A stretch of 64,000 bases of DNA from Crocinitomicaceae bacterium. GTDB lineage: Bacteria; Bacteroidota; Bacteroidia; Flavobacteriales_D; Crocinitomicaceae. Of the stretch, positions 47,505-56,175 are shown piece after piece (positions within the stretch are counted from its first letter, which is position 1; each line of letters begins with the position of its first letter). Both the position numbers and the translations under genes were made by a program. The stretch spans positions 248,001 to 312,000 of the forward strand of contig PAQM01000006.1 in assembly GCA_002709305.1 (NCBI GenBank). Reading direction: 5' to 3'. The notes beneath the pieces were generated by a model, which saw nothing but the letters and a program-made list of their open reading frames with translations, had not been told where the DNA came from and did not search any database.

Positions 47505-48078
47505 TATTCTCTTTTTTAAGCCATAAAGATAATCGATAAGCTTCTTTAAGGAGAATATTGTTAGAGTCTAATCCTTCAATATCTTTAATCGACCTCCCCC
47601 CTTTTTTCATAAACTTATCAATCTCAGCTTCTAACTCCATTAAATCAAATAAATTACTAACCTGAATATTATAATTTTCTTTAAAATTTACGTCTTTAAA
47701 AAGTAATGCAAATTGTCGTTCATTTTCAATTAACTTATTAAGTAAGAAAACAATTTCACGAAACTTATTAGAATTAAATAACAACAATTTAATACCATTC
47801 TTATTCTGATTATATTTTCTCCAAGAATCACCAATATCTTCTTTACTTAAGCATATATCAAAATTAAGTTCTAATGTTTCAACATCATTTATTTTAGACA
47901 AAAAAACATAAGCTTGATGAATCAAATTAAATTTTTTTATTTGTAATTGATAAGACCTTCTTGACGGATAAATAAATAAAATTTTATGTTTAAACTCTAA
48001 TAACTTTTGGTTATATAAATCCCCTATACATTCTTCAGTATATTCAGGAAAATACAACAAAGCATCTTCTCTAGTCAT
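47497..48078 (-). CDS. Hypothetical protein, mostly helical and charged
   Basis: A 193-residue protein, not recognised. It starts MTREDALLYFPEYTEE and continues with helical, Lys/Glu-rich segments (FNLIHQAYVFLSKIN, FREIVFLLNKLIENERQFALLF, LFDLMELEAEIDKFMKKGG). There is no signal peptide or membrane helix, so it is cytoplasmic. The ATG at 48078 shares its first base with the terC stop (TGATG); the TTG one codon earlier is not needed. It lies between terC and the DUF493 gene in the men operon. Confidence 0.6.
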   Translation of the reverse strand: MTREDALLYFPEYTEECIGDLYNQKLLEFKHKILFIYPSRRSYQLQIKKFNLIHQAYVFLSKINDVETLELNFDICLSKEDIGDSWRKYNQNKNGIKLLLFNSNKFREIVFLLNKLIENERQFALLFKDVNFKENYNIQVSNLFDLMELEAEIDKFMKKGGRSIKDIEGLDSNNILLKEAYRLSLWLKKENNV

Positions 48079-48821
48079 CAATTTCTTTTACTTTTATTTT
48101 TTCTCATCCTAATATTTAAAAACTCTACTAATAGTGAAAATAGAATAGCAAAATATAAATACCCCTTTGGAATATGTTGACCAAATGATTCAGCAATAAG
48201 AAAAACACCAATTGTCACTAAAAAACCTAAGGCTATCATTTTTATTGTTGGTCTTTGATTAATGAACTTTGATATTTTACTTGCAAAAAACAACATAACT
48301 AACATAGAAATAAGTATAGCAATATATATAATAACAATTGGATCTTCAGAATTATTACCCAAACCATTAGTCATACCAATAGCAGAAATAATAGAATCAA
48401 AACTAAAAATAATATCGATTAAAACAATCTGCATTATAACTGCTTTTAAAGTTGTTTTAGAACTTTTAGATTTTTCTTCATGACCAACAACACTATTATG
48501 CATTTCTATTATGCTTTTATAAAGCAAAAATAATCCACCAAAAAAAAGAACTAAACTTTGTGCTGAAAATTGAATATCCATAATATTGAATAATGGATCT
48601 TTCATTTGCATTATCCATGCAACAAAAGTCAACAAAACTAATCGAACTAACAATGCCATTGTTAACCCTATATTTCGAGCATATCGTTGTTGTTTTATAG
48701 GTAGTTTATCAGTAAATATTGAAATAAAAATAATATTATCAATACCTAGAATAATTTCTAATAATGATAAAATGATTAAATACAAAACCCCATCCCAAGA
48801 ACATAATATTATAAAATCCAT
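48078..48821 (-). CDS. TerC family integral membrane protein
   Basis: A 247-residue inner-membrane protein with about seven helices. The family signatures LSLLEIILGIDNIIFISIF near residue 18 and IVLIDIIFSFDSIISAIGMT near 130 contain the acidic residues placed in the membrane, typical of TerC/Alx proteins. Several members export Mn(II) and some help load metal onto secreted enzymes; the tellurite name is historical. It sits 6 bases downstream of menD, inside the menaquinone operon. Confidence 0.88.
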   Translation of the reverse strand: MDFIILCSWDGVLYLIILSLLEIILGIDNIIFISIFTDKLPIKQQRYARNIGLTMALLVRLVLLTFVAWIMQMKDPLFNIMDIQFSAQSLVLFFGGLFLLYKSIIEMHNSVVGHEEKSKSSKTTLKAVIMQIVLIDIIFSFDSIISAIGMTNGLGNNSEDPIVIIYIAILISMLVMLFFASKISKFINQRPTIKMIALGFLVTIGVFLIAESFGQHIPKGYLYFAILFSLLVEFLNIRMRKNKSKRN

Positions 48822-48827
48822 ATATAT

Positions 48828-50513
48828 TTATTTTATTGTTTCAAAAAAATTCCTCAACACAATATGATTAATATTACCAGGAGTAAAAATCTCAATTAAT
48901 TTAGGACGATTTGAATCAGTTAAATCATAAAATTCTTCCATTTGATTTTCAATCTCTTTAATATTATATGCTTGAAAGTAATTAATATCAAAAGCATCAC
49001 ATATACCTTTAGCTTTATTTTGGTGTTTTGAAACAAAAAAATCATCAAGTTGATTTGTTTTAGATGGTCCATCAATAATCTTAAAAATTCCACCACCACC
49101 ATTATTAATTAGTATAATCCTAAGATTTTGATTTAAATAACGAGACCACAGTGCATTACTATCATAAAAAAATGAAAGGTCTCCAATAATAACAATATTA
49201 CATTTATCCTTAGCAATTATAGATGCACCACAAGCTGTACTTAATGACCCATCTATTCCACTTGTACCACGATTAGAATAATAAGAAATTGATTTTATTG
49301 AATCAAACAACTGACAATAACGTACTACAGAACTATTACCCATATGAAATATTGAATCTTCGGGAAGATAATCTAAAATAATTTCATATACTGCTAAATC
49401 AGAGTACTCTATTTTTGAATAAAAATCAGATAATTTATCTTTAATTAAATAATCATTTTGTTTCCACATATTACCATAAGTAGAGTTATTAATTAACCCA
49501 TTTTTATGCATTATAGATGAAAAAAAAGTATAAGGCAAACATCTAATAGACTTATACAAATGTCTATAAGTATTCATTTCAGGAAACTCAAATCCTATTT
49601 TCCAATGAAATTTTATATTAGCTTTTCTCAAAAACTTCTTAATTCTTTTAGATACAACAGCACCACCAATAGTCACTAAAAAATCAGGTTGATAAAATTG
49701 AATTTGACCTTCATCAATTGAATTTAACATTCTATCTATACATTGAACAAAATTACTATCTACTAAATTAGATGTATTTTCAACTAGAACAACAACTGAC
49801 GTATCTTTAGCTATTTCTGATAGAAGATTCTGTAAAGGAATATTTTTACTTAATTGACCACAAAGAATCATTTTTTTCTTACTGCTAACCCATTGCTCTG
49901 AAAATAAATCTAGATCAATTTTTTCCTCATGAACCTTAAGAAAATTAAGTTTTGATTTAAAATAGTCAACTTCAATAGTATCATAAAGTGGCTCAGAAAT
50001 TGGAATATTAAAATGAATCGGACCTTTCCAAAAAGTATTACAATAATGAAAAGCAGAATTCATTTTAGACTTAATACAATCTATTTCATTGATTGAATTC
50101 ACTTTTTCTGGAACTTCCATTTCATATCTAATATGATTTTTATATACACCATTTTGAACAATTGTTTGACCATCACCATGATTAACCCATTCTTTTGGTC
50201 TATCAGCAGAAATCACTACTATTGGAACACACTGATAATAAGCTTCAGCAACTGCAGGATAATAATTAAGCATTGCTGAACCTGAAGTACAAACAACAGC
50301 AACTGGAGATTTCAACTGTTGAGCCATTCCAATTGCATAAAAACCCGCTGATCTTTCATCATTAATAATAAAGGTTTTTATTTCCGGATGTTCATCTAAA
50401 GCGATTACTATAGGTGCGTTTCTAGAACCAGGTGAACAAATAAAATGTGTCAATTTATTATTCAAACATTGCTCAACAAACAAACTAATACCAGATTTTT
50501 CTGTAGTTATCAT
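48828..50513 (-). CDS. menD: 2-succinyl-5-enolpyruvyl-6-hydroxy-3-cyclohexene-1-carboxylate synthase
   Basis: A thiamine-diphosphate enzyme that joins isochorismate and 2-oxoglutarate, the second step of menaquinone synthesis. The 561-residue protein has THFICSPGSRNAPI near residue 18, NDERSAGFYAIGMAQ near 51 with the ThDP-activating Glu, VVCTSGSAMLNYYPAVAEAYYQ near 73, SADRPKEW near 103, SNRGTSGIDGSLSTACGAS near 411 and IIGDLSFFYDSNALW near 442, the magnesium and ThDP site. Located two bases after menF and upstream of terC. Confidence 0.96.
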   Translation of the reverse strand: MITTEKSGISLFVEQCLNNKLTHFICSPGSRNAPIVIALDEHPEIKTFIINDERSAGFYAIGMAQQLKSPVAVVCTSGSAMLNYYPAVAEAYYQCVPIVVISADRPKEWVNHGDGQTIVQNGVYKNHIRYEMEVPEKVNSINEIDCIKSKMNSAFHYCNTFWKGPIHFNIPISEPLYDTIEVDYFKSKLNFLKVHEEKIDLDLFSEQWVSSKKKMILCGQLSKNIPLQNLLSEIAKDTSVVVLVENTSNLVDSNFVQCIDRMLNSIDEGQIQFYQPDFLVTIGGAVVSKRIKKFLRKANIKFHWKIGFEFPEMNTYRHLYKSIRCLPYTFFSSIMHKNGLINNSTYGNMWKQNDYLIKDKLSDFYSKIEYSDLAVYEIILDYLPEDSIFHMGNSSVVRYCQLFDSIKSISYYSNRGTSGIDGSLSTACGASIIAKDKCNIVIIGDLSFFYDSNALWSRYLNQNLRIILINNGGGGIFKIIDGPSKTNQLDDFFVSKHQNKAKGICDAFDINYFQAYNIKEIENQMEEFYDLTDSNRPKLIEIFTPGNINHIVLRNFFETIK

Positions 50514-50515
50514 AA

Positions 50516-51484
50516 TTAACCTTTTATATTATTAATAACATTTAAAAGGGTATTAGCTTTAAATTCTGTCTCATCCCACTCATTAATAATGATAGAACTT
50601 TTAGTATATCCACCACCTAAATAAAGTACAATAAATTGATCAAATACTTGAGCACATCTTAAATTGACAAAAATATCCGAATTTTGACGATTATGTAAAC
50701 CTATTAAACCAGAATAAAATTGTCTTTTATGCTTCTCTACTTTTTTAATAAGCTTAATAGACTCATTTCTTGGAAAACCTGATACAGCAGGGGTTGGATG
50801 CAATAATGAAACTAATTCTAAAATTCTATTTTGAGGTAAAAAAAAATTAAAATTAGTTTTTAAATGTTTTACTGGCCCCATAAAAAAAGTTTCCAACTCA
50901 CTTTGTTTTATTTTATCCAAACCTAAACTTGATAATTGTTTATTAATAAATTGAGTTACTATGTCTTGTTCAACAAATTCTTTTGTAGACCATTCCTGAT
51001 TTATGTTATTAGGAAGTGTTCCCGCAAGAGACATTGTTCGACCTTCATTATTTTTATAATTAATTAATAACTCAGGTGATGCTCCAATCCAGGTACCAAA
51101 AAATTTACTTGAAATTAAGTAAACAAAAGCATCTTTATATTCAATACATAATTCTTTGTAAAACTGGAGTATGTCAATACTTTGATTTATAATTTTAATT
51201 CGTGACAAAATTGCTTTATTAATACCTTTATCAATAATTTTTGATAAAAAATATTTTCCTGTATTTAAATATTCTTGTCTTGTCTGATCTTTAATTTTTT
51301 CCTTTGATGAATAAAATTTTAATTTATTGTTGTTCTTTTTTTCTTTAAAAACAAAAATATTTTTCTTCTCAAAATCTGAAACAAAAAAACCAGTCACATC
51401 TAAAATTGAATTAACCTTAATGAATTCTCCATTTAATGAAACAGATTTTTGACAAGGAATTCTATAATAAACTATATCACCCAA
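50516..51484 (-). CDS. menF: Isochorismate synthase (menaquinone-specific)
   Basis: Converts chorismate to isochorismate, the entry to menaquinone. The 322-residue protein is short compared with E. coli MenF because the N-terminal part is reduced; the chorismate-binding core is complete: SLAGTLPNN near residue 152, EFVEQDIVTQFI near 168, VSLLHPTPAVSGFPRNE near 225, GLIGLHNRQNSDIFVNLRCA near 255 and YLGGGYTKSS near 290. The start is TTG at 51484, since no ATG precedes the conserved core in this frame. Its neighbours menD and menI argue for menaquinone rather than siderophore or salicylate. Confidence 0.93.
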   Translation of the reverse strand: MGDIVYYRIPCQKSVSLNGEFIKVNSILDVTGFFVSDFEKKNIFVFKEKKNNNKLKFYSSKEKIKDQTRQEYLNTGKYFLSKIIDKGINKAILSRIKIINQSIDILQFYKELCIEYKDAFVYLISSKFFGTWIGASPELLINYKNNEGRTMSLAGTLPNNINQEWSTKEFVEQDIVTQFINKQLSSLGLDKIKQSELETFFMGPVKHLKTNFNFFLPQNRILELVSLLHPTPAVSGFPRNESIKLIKKVEKHKRQFYSGLIGLHNRQNSDIFVNLRCAQVFDQFIVLYLGGGYTKSSIIINEWDETEFKANTLLNVINNIKG

Positions 51485-51485
51485 A

Positions 51486-51908
51486 TTATTTATTATTTTT
51501 TTGAACTATCATCATAGTAAGTCTTCCACTGCATATTAATTTATTTGACAATTCATTGTAAACATTAACTGACCATACATGAGTTCTTTTGCCTAAATGA
51601 ACTAATCTTGCTTTCGCAAAAACAAAACCATCCTTTACAGAAGAAATATGATTTGCATTTACTTCTAGACCTACCGAAAACTCTTTTTCATTATCAATAA
51701 TTAAATTTGATCCAATTGAGCCAAGGCTTTCTATCAAAACTACAGATGCTCCACCATGCAATACACCAAAAGGTTGAGTTGTACGATGATCAACAGGCAT
51801 TTTACCAATTAAATAGTCATCTCCTAACTCAGTTACTGTAATACCTAAAGCTCCAATTAATGTATTTTCATTAATTAAATTAATCTTGTCTAAAGAAACT
51901 TTTCTCAT
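51486..51908 (-). CDS. menI: Hotdog-fold thioesterase, probable 1,4-dihydroxy-2-naphthoyl-CoA hydrolase
   Basis: A PaaI/4HBT-type thioesterase of 140 residues (start MRKVSLDK). The active-site region QPFGVLHGGASVVLIESLGSIGS has the HGG turn and the catalytic Glu. Its place as first gene of a menF-menD operon supports the DHNA-CoA thioesterase step of menaquinone synthesis, although PaaI-type thioesterases are hard to separate by sequence. The longer frame would start at 51938, but a full promoter -7 box (51920-51927) covers that stretch, so the start must be at 51914 or 51908; 51908 leaves a leader of a few bases. Confidence 0.8.
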   Translation of the reverse strand: MRKVSLDKINLINENTLIGALGITVTELGDDYLIGKMPVDHRTTQPFGVLHGGASVVLIESLGSIGSNLIIDNEKEFSVGLEVNANHISSVKDGFVFAKARLVHLGKRTHVWSVNVYNELSNKLICSGRLTMMIVQKNNK

Positions 51909-51919
51909 TTTCATATTTA

Positions 51920-51949
51920 CAAATTTAAGGTCATTCATTTAATTAACAA
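51920..51949 (-). promoter_or_regulatory. Bacteroidota promoter of the menI-menF-menD-terC operon
   Basis: On the minus strand TTG (51949-51947), 19 bases, TAAATTTG (51927-51920), an exact consensus match. It sits inside the longest reading frame of the thioesterase and so fixes the true start downstream. Confidence 0.8.
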
Positions 51950-51968
51950 CAATGATTCGTTGAAGTTT

Positions 51969-51986
51969 ATTTCTTTATAAAGAAAT
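51969..51986. promoter_or_regulatory. Perfect 18-base palindrome between the divergent menI and murB promoters
   Basis: ATTTCTTTATAAAGAAAT is its own reverse complement. It is centred between the menI -33 TTG (51947-51949) and the murB -7 box (52005-52012), where a repressor could act on both. In DNA this AT-rich such palindromes also arise by chance, so the operator reading is tentative. Confidence 0.35.
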
Positions 51987-52004
51987 TTAATTATGATATT
52001 CAAT

Positions 52005-52012
52005 TAATTTTG
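52005..52012 (+). promoter_or_regulatory. Candidate -7 box for murB
   Basis: TAATTTTG matches TAnnTTTG and ends 6 bases before the murB ATG, implying an almost leaderless message. No TTG at the 19-base position. Confidence 0.45.
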
Positions 52013-52017
52013 TTTTT

Positions 52018-53025
52018 ATGATTTTAAAAAATGTAGACTTAAAAAAATACAATACATTCGGAGTATCAGTTAATTCAGATAGGTTTGCTACTTTTTCATC
52101 CTTAGATGAATTGGAACAAATATTAGCAAAAAGAAATAAATCTAAGATATTAGTATTAGGAGGTGGAAGTAATATACTATTCACTAAAGACTTTAAAGGT
52201 TTTGTAATTAAAAATGAAATCAAAGGATTTGAGATAACAAATAGAAAAAACAATAATGTATATGTAAAGGTTGGAGCTGGTGAAATATGGCATGAATTTG
52301 TAATGAAATGTATAGATTTAGGATTCGCTGGAGTGGAGAATCTATCTCTAATTCCAGGAAGTGTAGGAGCTAGTCCTATGCAAAACATAGGAGCTTATGG
52401 CGTTGAGGTGAAAGATCTTTTCCTTGAACTTGAAGCATATAATATTGAATCGAGAAAATTAAAAATATTTTCAAAGGAAGAATGTGAATTTGGATATCGG
52501 GATAGTATTTTTAAAAATAAATTAAAAGACAAATACATAATATTATCAGTTACTTACAAACTAGATTTAAAACACAAAATAAATTCAAGTTATGGAGCTA
52601 TTCAAGATGAATTAAAAAAAAATGGCATTATTAATCCAACAATTAAAGACATTAGCGATGCGGTAATTAAAATACGTAGTCATAAACTACCAAATCCAAA
52701 AAAAATTGGAAATGCTGGAAGTTTTTTTAAAAATCCCATTGTAGATAAAAAAATACTGTATGATATTGAAAAAAAATATAATAAAATACCTAATTATCCT
52801 ATATCAGAAAAAAAATTCAAATTAGCTGCAGGTTGGTTAATTGAACAAGCAGGTTGGAAAGGAAAAAAAATTGAAAATTATGGAGTACATAAAAATCAAG
52901 CATTAGTTTTAGTCAATTATTCTGATGCAAAAGGTATAGATATTTTAAAACTTTCTAATCAAATAATAAATGATGTTAAAGAAAAATTTGGTGTTATTTT
53001 AGAACGTGAGGTTAATATTCTATAA
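52018..53025 (+). CDS. murB: UDP-N-acetylenolpyruvoylglucosamine reductase
   Basis: An FAD and NADPH enzyme that reduces the enolpyruvyl group to make UDP-MurNAc in peptidoglycan synthesis. The 335-residue type I protein has KKYNTFGVSV near residue 9, VLGGGSNILF near 43, GAGEIWHEFV near 84, NLSLIPGSVGASPMQNIGAYG near 105, YRDSIFK near 160 and NAGSFFKNP near 235 with the catalytic Ser. Starts with ATG; divergent from the menaquinone operon and convergent with the helicase gene. Confidence 0.96.
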   Translation: MILKNVDLKKYNTFGVSVNSDRFATFSSLDELEQILAKRNKSKILVLGGGSNILFTKDFKGFVIKNEIKGFEITNRKNNNVYVKVGAGEIWHEFVMKCIDLGFAGVENLSLIPGSVGASPMQNIGAYGVEVKDLFLELEAYNIESRKLKIFSKEECEFGYRDSIFKNKLKDKYIILSVTYKLDLKHKINSSYGAIQDELKKNGIINPTIKDISDAVIKIRSHKLPNPKKIGNAGSFFKNPIVDKKILYDIEKKYNKIPNYPISEKKFKLAAGWLIEQAGWKGKKIENYGVHKNQALVLVNYSDAKGIDILKLSNQIINDVKEKFGVILEREVNIL

Positions 53026-53032
53026 TTTATTT

Positions 53033-54253
53033 TTACCATTCTAAATTATTACCACTTTCTTGATTATATTTTTTTAGTAATTTCCTCCAATCTTCTCCAC
53101 CATACTCAGAACTATCTATAATACCAAAATAGTCGTCTTTATTAACTTTATACTCTTCAATATCCTCTCCTATATAACTTACAATGGATTCAAATAATTC
53201 TTGCTCTATTTCGCTACAAAAAGAAATTGCATGTCCTCTTCTAGTTCCACGACCAGTTCTACCACAACGATGAACATAATTATCAGGAGCATCAGGAATA
53301 TCATAATTAATTACATATTCAACATCTGGTATATCAATACCACGTGCTGAAAGATCAGTTGTAATTAAAACTTTATTTTCTCCTATTCTAAAACGATTTA
53401 AAATCAAAAATCTTTCTTCTTGTTCAATGCTACCATGTAAACATTCAGAATCAATTTTAACACGTTTAAGTGCTTGTAAAACCCTCTTTGATCTAATTTG
53501 AGTTCGAACAAAAACAATAATTTTTTTTTGAGGGTACTCTCTAATAATATTCTCCAAAAAAAACCGTTTATCATCCATTTTAACTTTAACAAAAGAATGA
53601 GTTATTGTTTTAGCAATTTTATTTTTAGGAGAAATCTGAATTCTAATTGGATTTTTAACAACATTATAAGCCAAAGACTTAATTTTCTTGGAAATAGTTG
53701 CTGAAAAAAACAAAGTCTGTCTTTTTCTAGGAATAAAATTCATGACATCATTAATATCCTTTAAAAATCCAAAATCTAACATTAGATCTGCTTCATCTAA
53801 AATCAAAAATTTGATTTTTGAAATATTAATAATATTTTGAGAAATTAAATCGAACATTCTACCAGGAGTTGTAACCAAAACATCAATCCCCTCATTCAAA
53901 TTATTAATTTGATTTATTTGATCTACACCCCCGTATAAACCAAAGACTTTAACATTAGTATCCTTTCCAATTTCAATATATACAGATTCTATTTGTTTAG
54001 CTAACTCCCTCGTCGGAACCATAACTAAACAACTTATCATATTATTATTTTTTTTGGCTTTCTGAATAACACTAATAGTAGGAATAACAAATGCTGCTGT
54101 CTTACCTGATCCAGTTGGAGATATAGCCATAATATCTTCACCATCAAGTATAGGCTTAATAACCTTAAATTGAATATCAGTAGGTCTACGATATCCAAGA
54201 AAATCTAATTGAGTTTTTATCTCCTGACTTATTTTGTAATCTGAAAACTTCAT
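53033..54253 (-). CDS. DEAD-box ATP-dependent RNA helicase
   Basis: A 406-residue core helicase. Q motif region (RRPTDIQFKVI near residue 22), motif I SPTGSGKTAAF near 45, Ia VPTRELAKQ near 77, DEAD near 153, SAT near 184, IV KIIVFVRT near 243, V DLSARGIDIPDVEYVINYD near 294 and VI HRCGRTGRGTRRG near 323. The C-terminal extension is short and slightly acidic, without a basic RNA-binding tail, so it is of the RhlE/CsdA-like minimal type. It unwinds short RNA duplexes in ribosome assembly or mRNA decay; the exact partner is unknown. It has a -7 box at 54261-54268. Confidence 0.93.
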   Translation of the reverse strand: MKFSDYKISQEIKTQLDFLGYRRPTDIQFKVIKPILDGEDIMAISPTGSGKTAAFVIPTISVIQKAKKNNNMISCLVMVPTRELAKQIESVYIEIGKDTNVKVFGLYGGVDQINQINNLNEGIDVLVTTPGRMFDLISQNIINISKIKFLILDEADLMLDFGFLKDINDVMNFIPRKRQTLFFSATISKKIKSLAYNVVKNPIRIQISPKNKIAKTITHSFVKVKMDDKRFFLENIIREYPQKKIIVFVRTQIRSKRVLQALKRVKIDSECLHGSIEQEERFLILNRFRIGENKVLITTDLSARGIDIPDVEYVINYDIPDAPDNYVHRCGRTGRGTRRGHAISFCSEIEQELFESIVSYIGEDIEEYKVNKDDYFGIIDSSEYGGEDWRKLLKKYNQESGNNLEW

Positions 54254-54260
54254 TTATAAA

Positions 54261-54268
54261 CAAATGTA
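54261..54268 (-). promoter_or_regulatory. Candidate -7 box for the DEAD-box helicase
   Basis: TACATTTG on the minus strand, an exact match, 8 bases before the ATG and just after the terminator hairpin of the preceding gene. The -33 position falls in the hairpin and has no TTG. Confidence 0.4.
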
Positions 54269-54271
54269 AAA

Positions 54272-54299
54272 AGAAAAACCGCCTTATAAAAAGGCGGTT
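54272..54299 (-). terminator. Intrinsic terminator of the zinc-ribbon gene
   Basis: Stem AACCGCCTT/AAGGCGGTT (54277-54285 with 54291-54299) with a 5-base loop, followed on the minus strand by a T-rich run. It ends the OMP-nif3-zinc-ribbon transcript. Confidence 0.88.
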
Positions 54300-54329
54300 A
54301 TAATATAATAGAAACAAATAAAAATCTTT

Positions 54330-55076
54330 TTAATCTTGATCATTAGGAACCAATATACGTCCACAATGCTCACAAACAATAATTTTCTTCTTTGCTTGAA
54401 TATCTAATTGACGTTGAGGAGGAACTTTATAAAAACATCCGCCACAAGAATTCCTTTCAACTTTAACAACAGCTAAACCATTTTTAGCGCTATTTCTTAA
54501 TCTAGTATATGCACCAGCAAACCTTTCATCCAATTTTTTAAGAGCTGAAGCAGATTTCTTCATAAGTTTTTCTTCTTGAGCTTTTGTCTCTTCTACTATT
54601 TCATCTAATTCAGTAGTTTTTATCTTTAAATCCTCTGCTCTATATTCATAACGCTCTTTTATCTCATCAAGTAATTCTTTTTTAGATGCAATCTTAAACT
54701 GACTTTCTTTAGAACGCTTATCATTTAATTTAATTTCAAGCTCTTGATATTCAATCTCCTTAGAAAGAGATTCAAATTCCCTATTGTTTCTTACATTATT
54801 CTGTTGCTCTTTATATTTTACAATTGCAGCTTCAGAATCTTTATTAGCATTTTTACGATTAGAAATATCCAACTCCAAAGCCTTTATTTCATCTTCCATT
54901 TTACCAAGGCGACTTGATAAACCTTCCAATTCATCTTCCAAGTCTTTAACCTCTAATGGTAATTCTCCTCTAACAGTTCTAATTCTATCAATTTCTGAAT
55001 CAATTAATTGTAATTTATATAAACGATCCAATTTTTCAGCAACCGTTATTTCCTTATTAGCCACAGTTTTTGCCAT
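54330..55076 (-). CDS. Coiled-coil protein with C-terminal C4 zinc ribbon
   Basis: A 248-residue protein. Residues about 10-185 are an almost continuous charged coiled coil with heptad Leu/Ile, and the end carries CGGC (about 211-214) and CEHCG (about 234-238), a four-Cys zinc ribbon. This is the conserved zf-RING_7-type family that sits next to nif3 in many Bacteroidota and other bacteria; related proteins are suggested to bind nucleic acids or act in flagellar or secretion contexts, but no role is fixed. It starts two bases after the nif3 stop; the strong terminator 54272-54299 ends the transcript. Confidence 0.85.
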   Translation of the reverse strand: MAKTVANKEITVAEKLDRLYKLQLIDSEIDRIRTVRGELPLEVKDLEDELEGLSSRLGKMEDEIKALELDISNRKNANKDSEAAIVKYKEQQNNVRNNREFESLSKEIEYQELEIKLNDKRSKESQFKIASKKELLDEIKERYEYRAEDLKIKTTELDEIVEETKAQEEKLMKKSASALKKLDERFAGAYTRLRNSAKNGLAVVKVERNSCGGCFYKVPPQRQLDIQAKKKIIVCEHCGRILVPNDQD

Positions 55077-55078
55077 TC

Positions 55079-56173
55079 TTAAAAATAATTTATTGGGTTT
55101 GTATTTATTTCACTTATAAAAAATGCAAATTTAGTGAATTTTTTCTTCAAAATACCTTTTAAAAGTATAGAAGTATATTGTTCACTTTCAAAGTGACCTA
55201 TATCAGCAATAATAATTTCACCTTCAGCATCAAAAAATTGATGATATTTAAAATCAGAAGTAATAAAAATATCAGCCCCTTCTTTCTTTGCTTTTTTCAA
55301 CAAAAAACTTCCTGAGCCACCACAAAAAGCAACCTTTAAAATTTTTTTACCTGTTGATTTTGTATATTTTATGACACCACAATTAAATGTTTTTTTAACC
55401 ATTTTCAAAAAATCAAATAATTCAACTGGCTTACTCAATAAACCTATCATCCCAGACCCTTCATTTTGATTGATATTACTAATTGGTATAATGTCATAAG
55501 CCACCTCTTCATAAGGATGAACATCTTCCATAGCCTTTATAACAGAAGGGATTTTATGGTTAGAGACCAAAACTTCTATTTTTTCTTCTTCTAGAGAAGA
55601 TAATTCGTTAATCTTTCCCTTGTATGGTTTTGCATCACTATGTGGAAGAAATGTACCAACACCAGCAGATCTAAAACTACAATTTGAATATTTACCAATA
55701 TTACCAGCACCCGAATTAAACATTGCATTTAAAACATCTTTTTGATTTTTAGTAGGACAAAAACATACTATTTTTGATAATACATTCTGTTTAGGTTCTA
55801 ATATTTGTAAATCTGATAATTTTAATAATTCACCAATCTCTTTATTTACACCTAAATGATAATTATCTAGATTTGTATGTATTGCATAAATTGCAATATC
55901 ATTTTTAATAGCTTTAATAATAGTTCTTTCAATATAATTATTACCGTTAATTTTTTTAACACCACTAAAGATTATTGGATGATGAGAAATAATAAGATTA
56001 CAACCTCTATCAATAGCTTCATCAACAATAGATTCAATACAATCTAAACAAATTAATACTTCCTTAATTTCATCATCTTCATTACCTATAATTAACCCAG
56101 AATTATCGTAAGATTCAGAGCTAGATAATGGAGCTAATGATTCTAAATACTTTATTACTTCTTTTATTTTCAT
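55079..56173 (-). CDS. Nif3-like dinuclear metal-centre protein (GTP cyclohydrolase I type 2 family)
   Basis: A 364-residue Nif3/YbgI family protein. Metal ligands are seen in YDNSGLIIGN near residue 22, NLIISHHPIIFSGVKKI near 60 (His pair), YAIHTNLDNYHLGVN near 95 with His and Asp, and IADIGHFESEQY near 325. An inserted PII-like domain (about 130-240, ALVVSNHK/HPYEEVAYDI region) is typical of the longer Bacteroidota version. The substrate is uncertain; the family forms hexameric toroids. It lies between the outer-membrane barrel gene and the zinc-ribbon gene with 2-base gaps on both sides. Confidence 0.88.
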   Translation of the reverse strand: MKIKEVIKYLESLAPLSSSESYDNSGLIIGNEDDEIKEVLICLDCIESIVDEAIDRGCNLIISHHPIIFSGVKKINGNNYIERTIIKAIKNDIAIYAIHTNLDNYHLGVNKEIGELLKLSDLQILEPKQNVLSKIVCFCPTKNQKDVLNAMFNSGAGNIGKYSNCSFRSAGVGTFLPHSDAKPYKGKINELSSLEEEKIEVLVSNHKIPSVIKAMEDVHPYEEVAYDIIPISNINQNEGSGMIGLLSKPVELFDFLKMVKKTFNCGVIKYTKSTGKKILKVAFCGGSGSFLLKKAKKEGADIFITSDFKYHQFFDAEGEIIIADIGHFESEQYTSILLKGILKKKFTKFAFFISEINTNPINYF

Positions 56174-56175
56174 AA

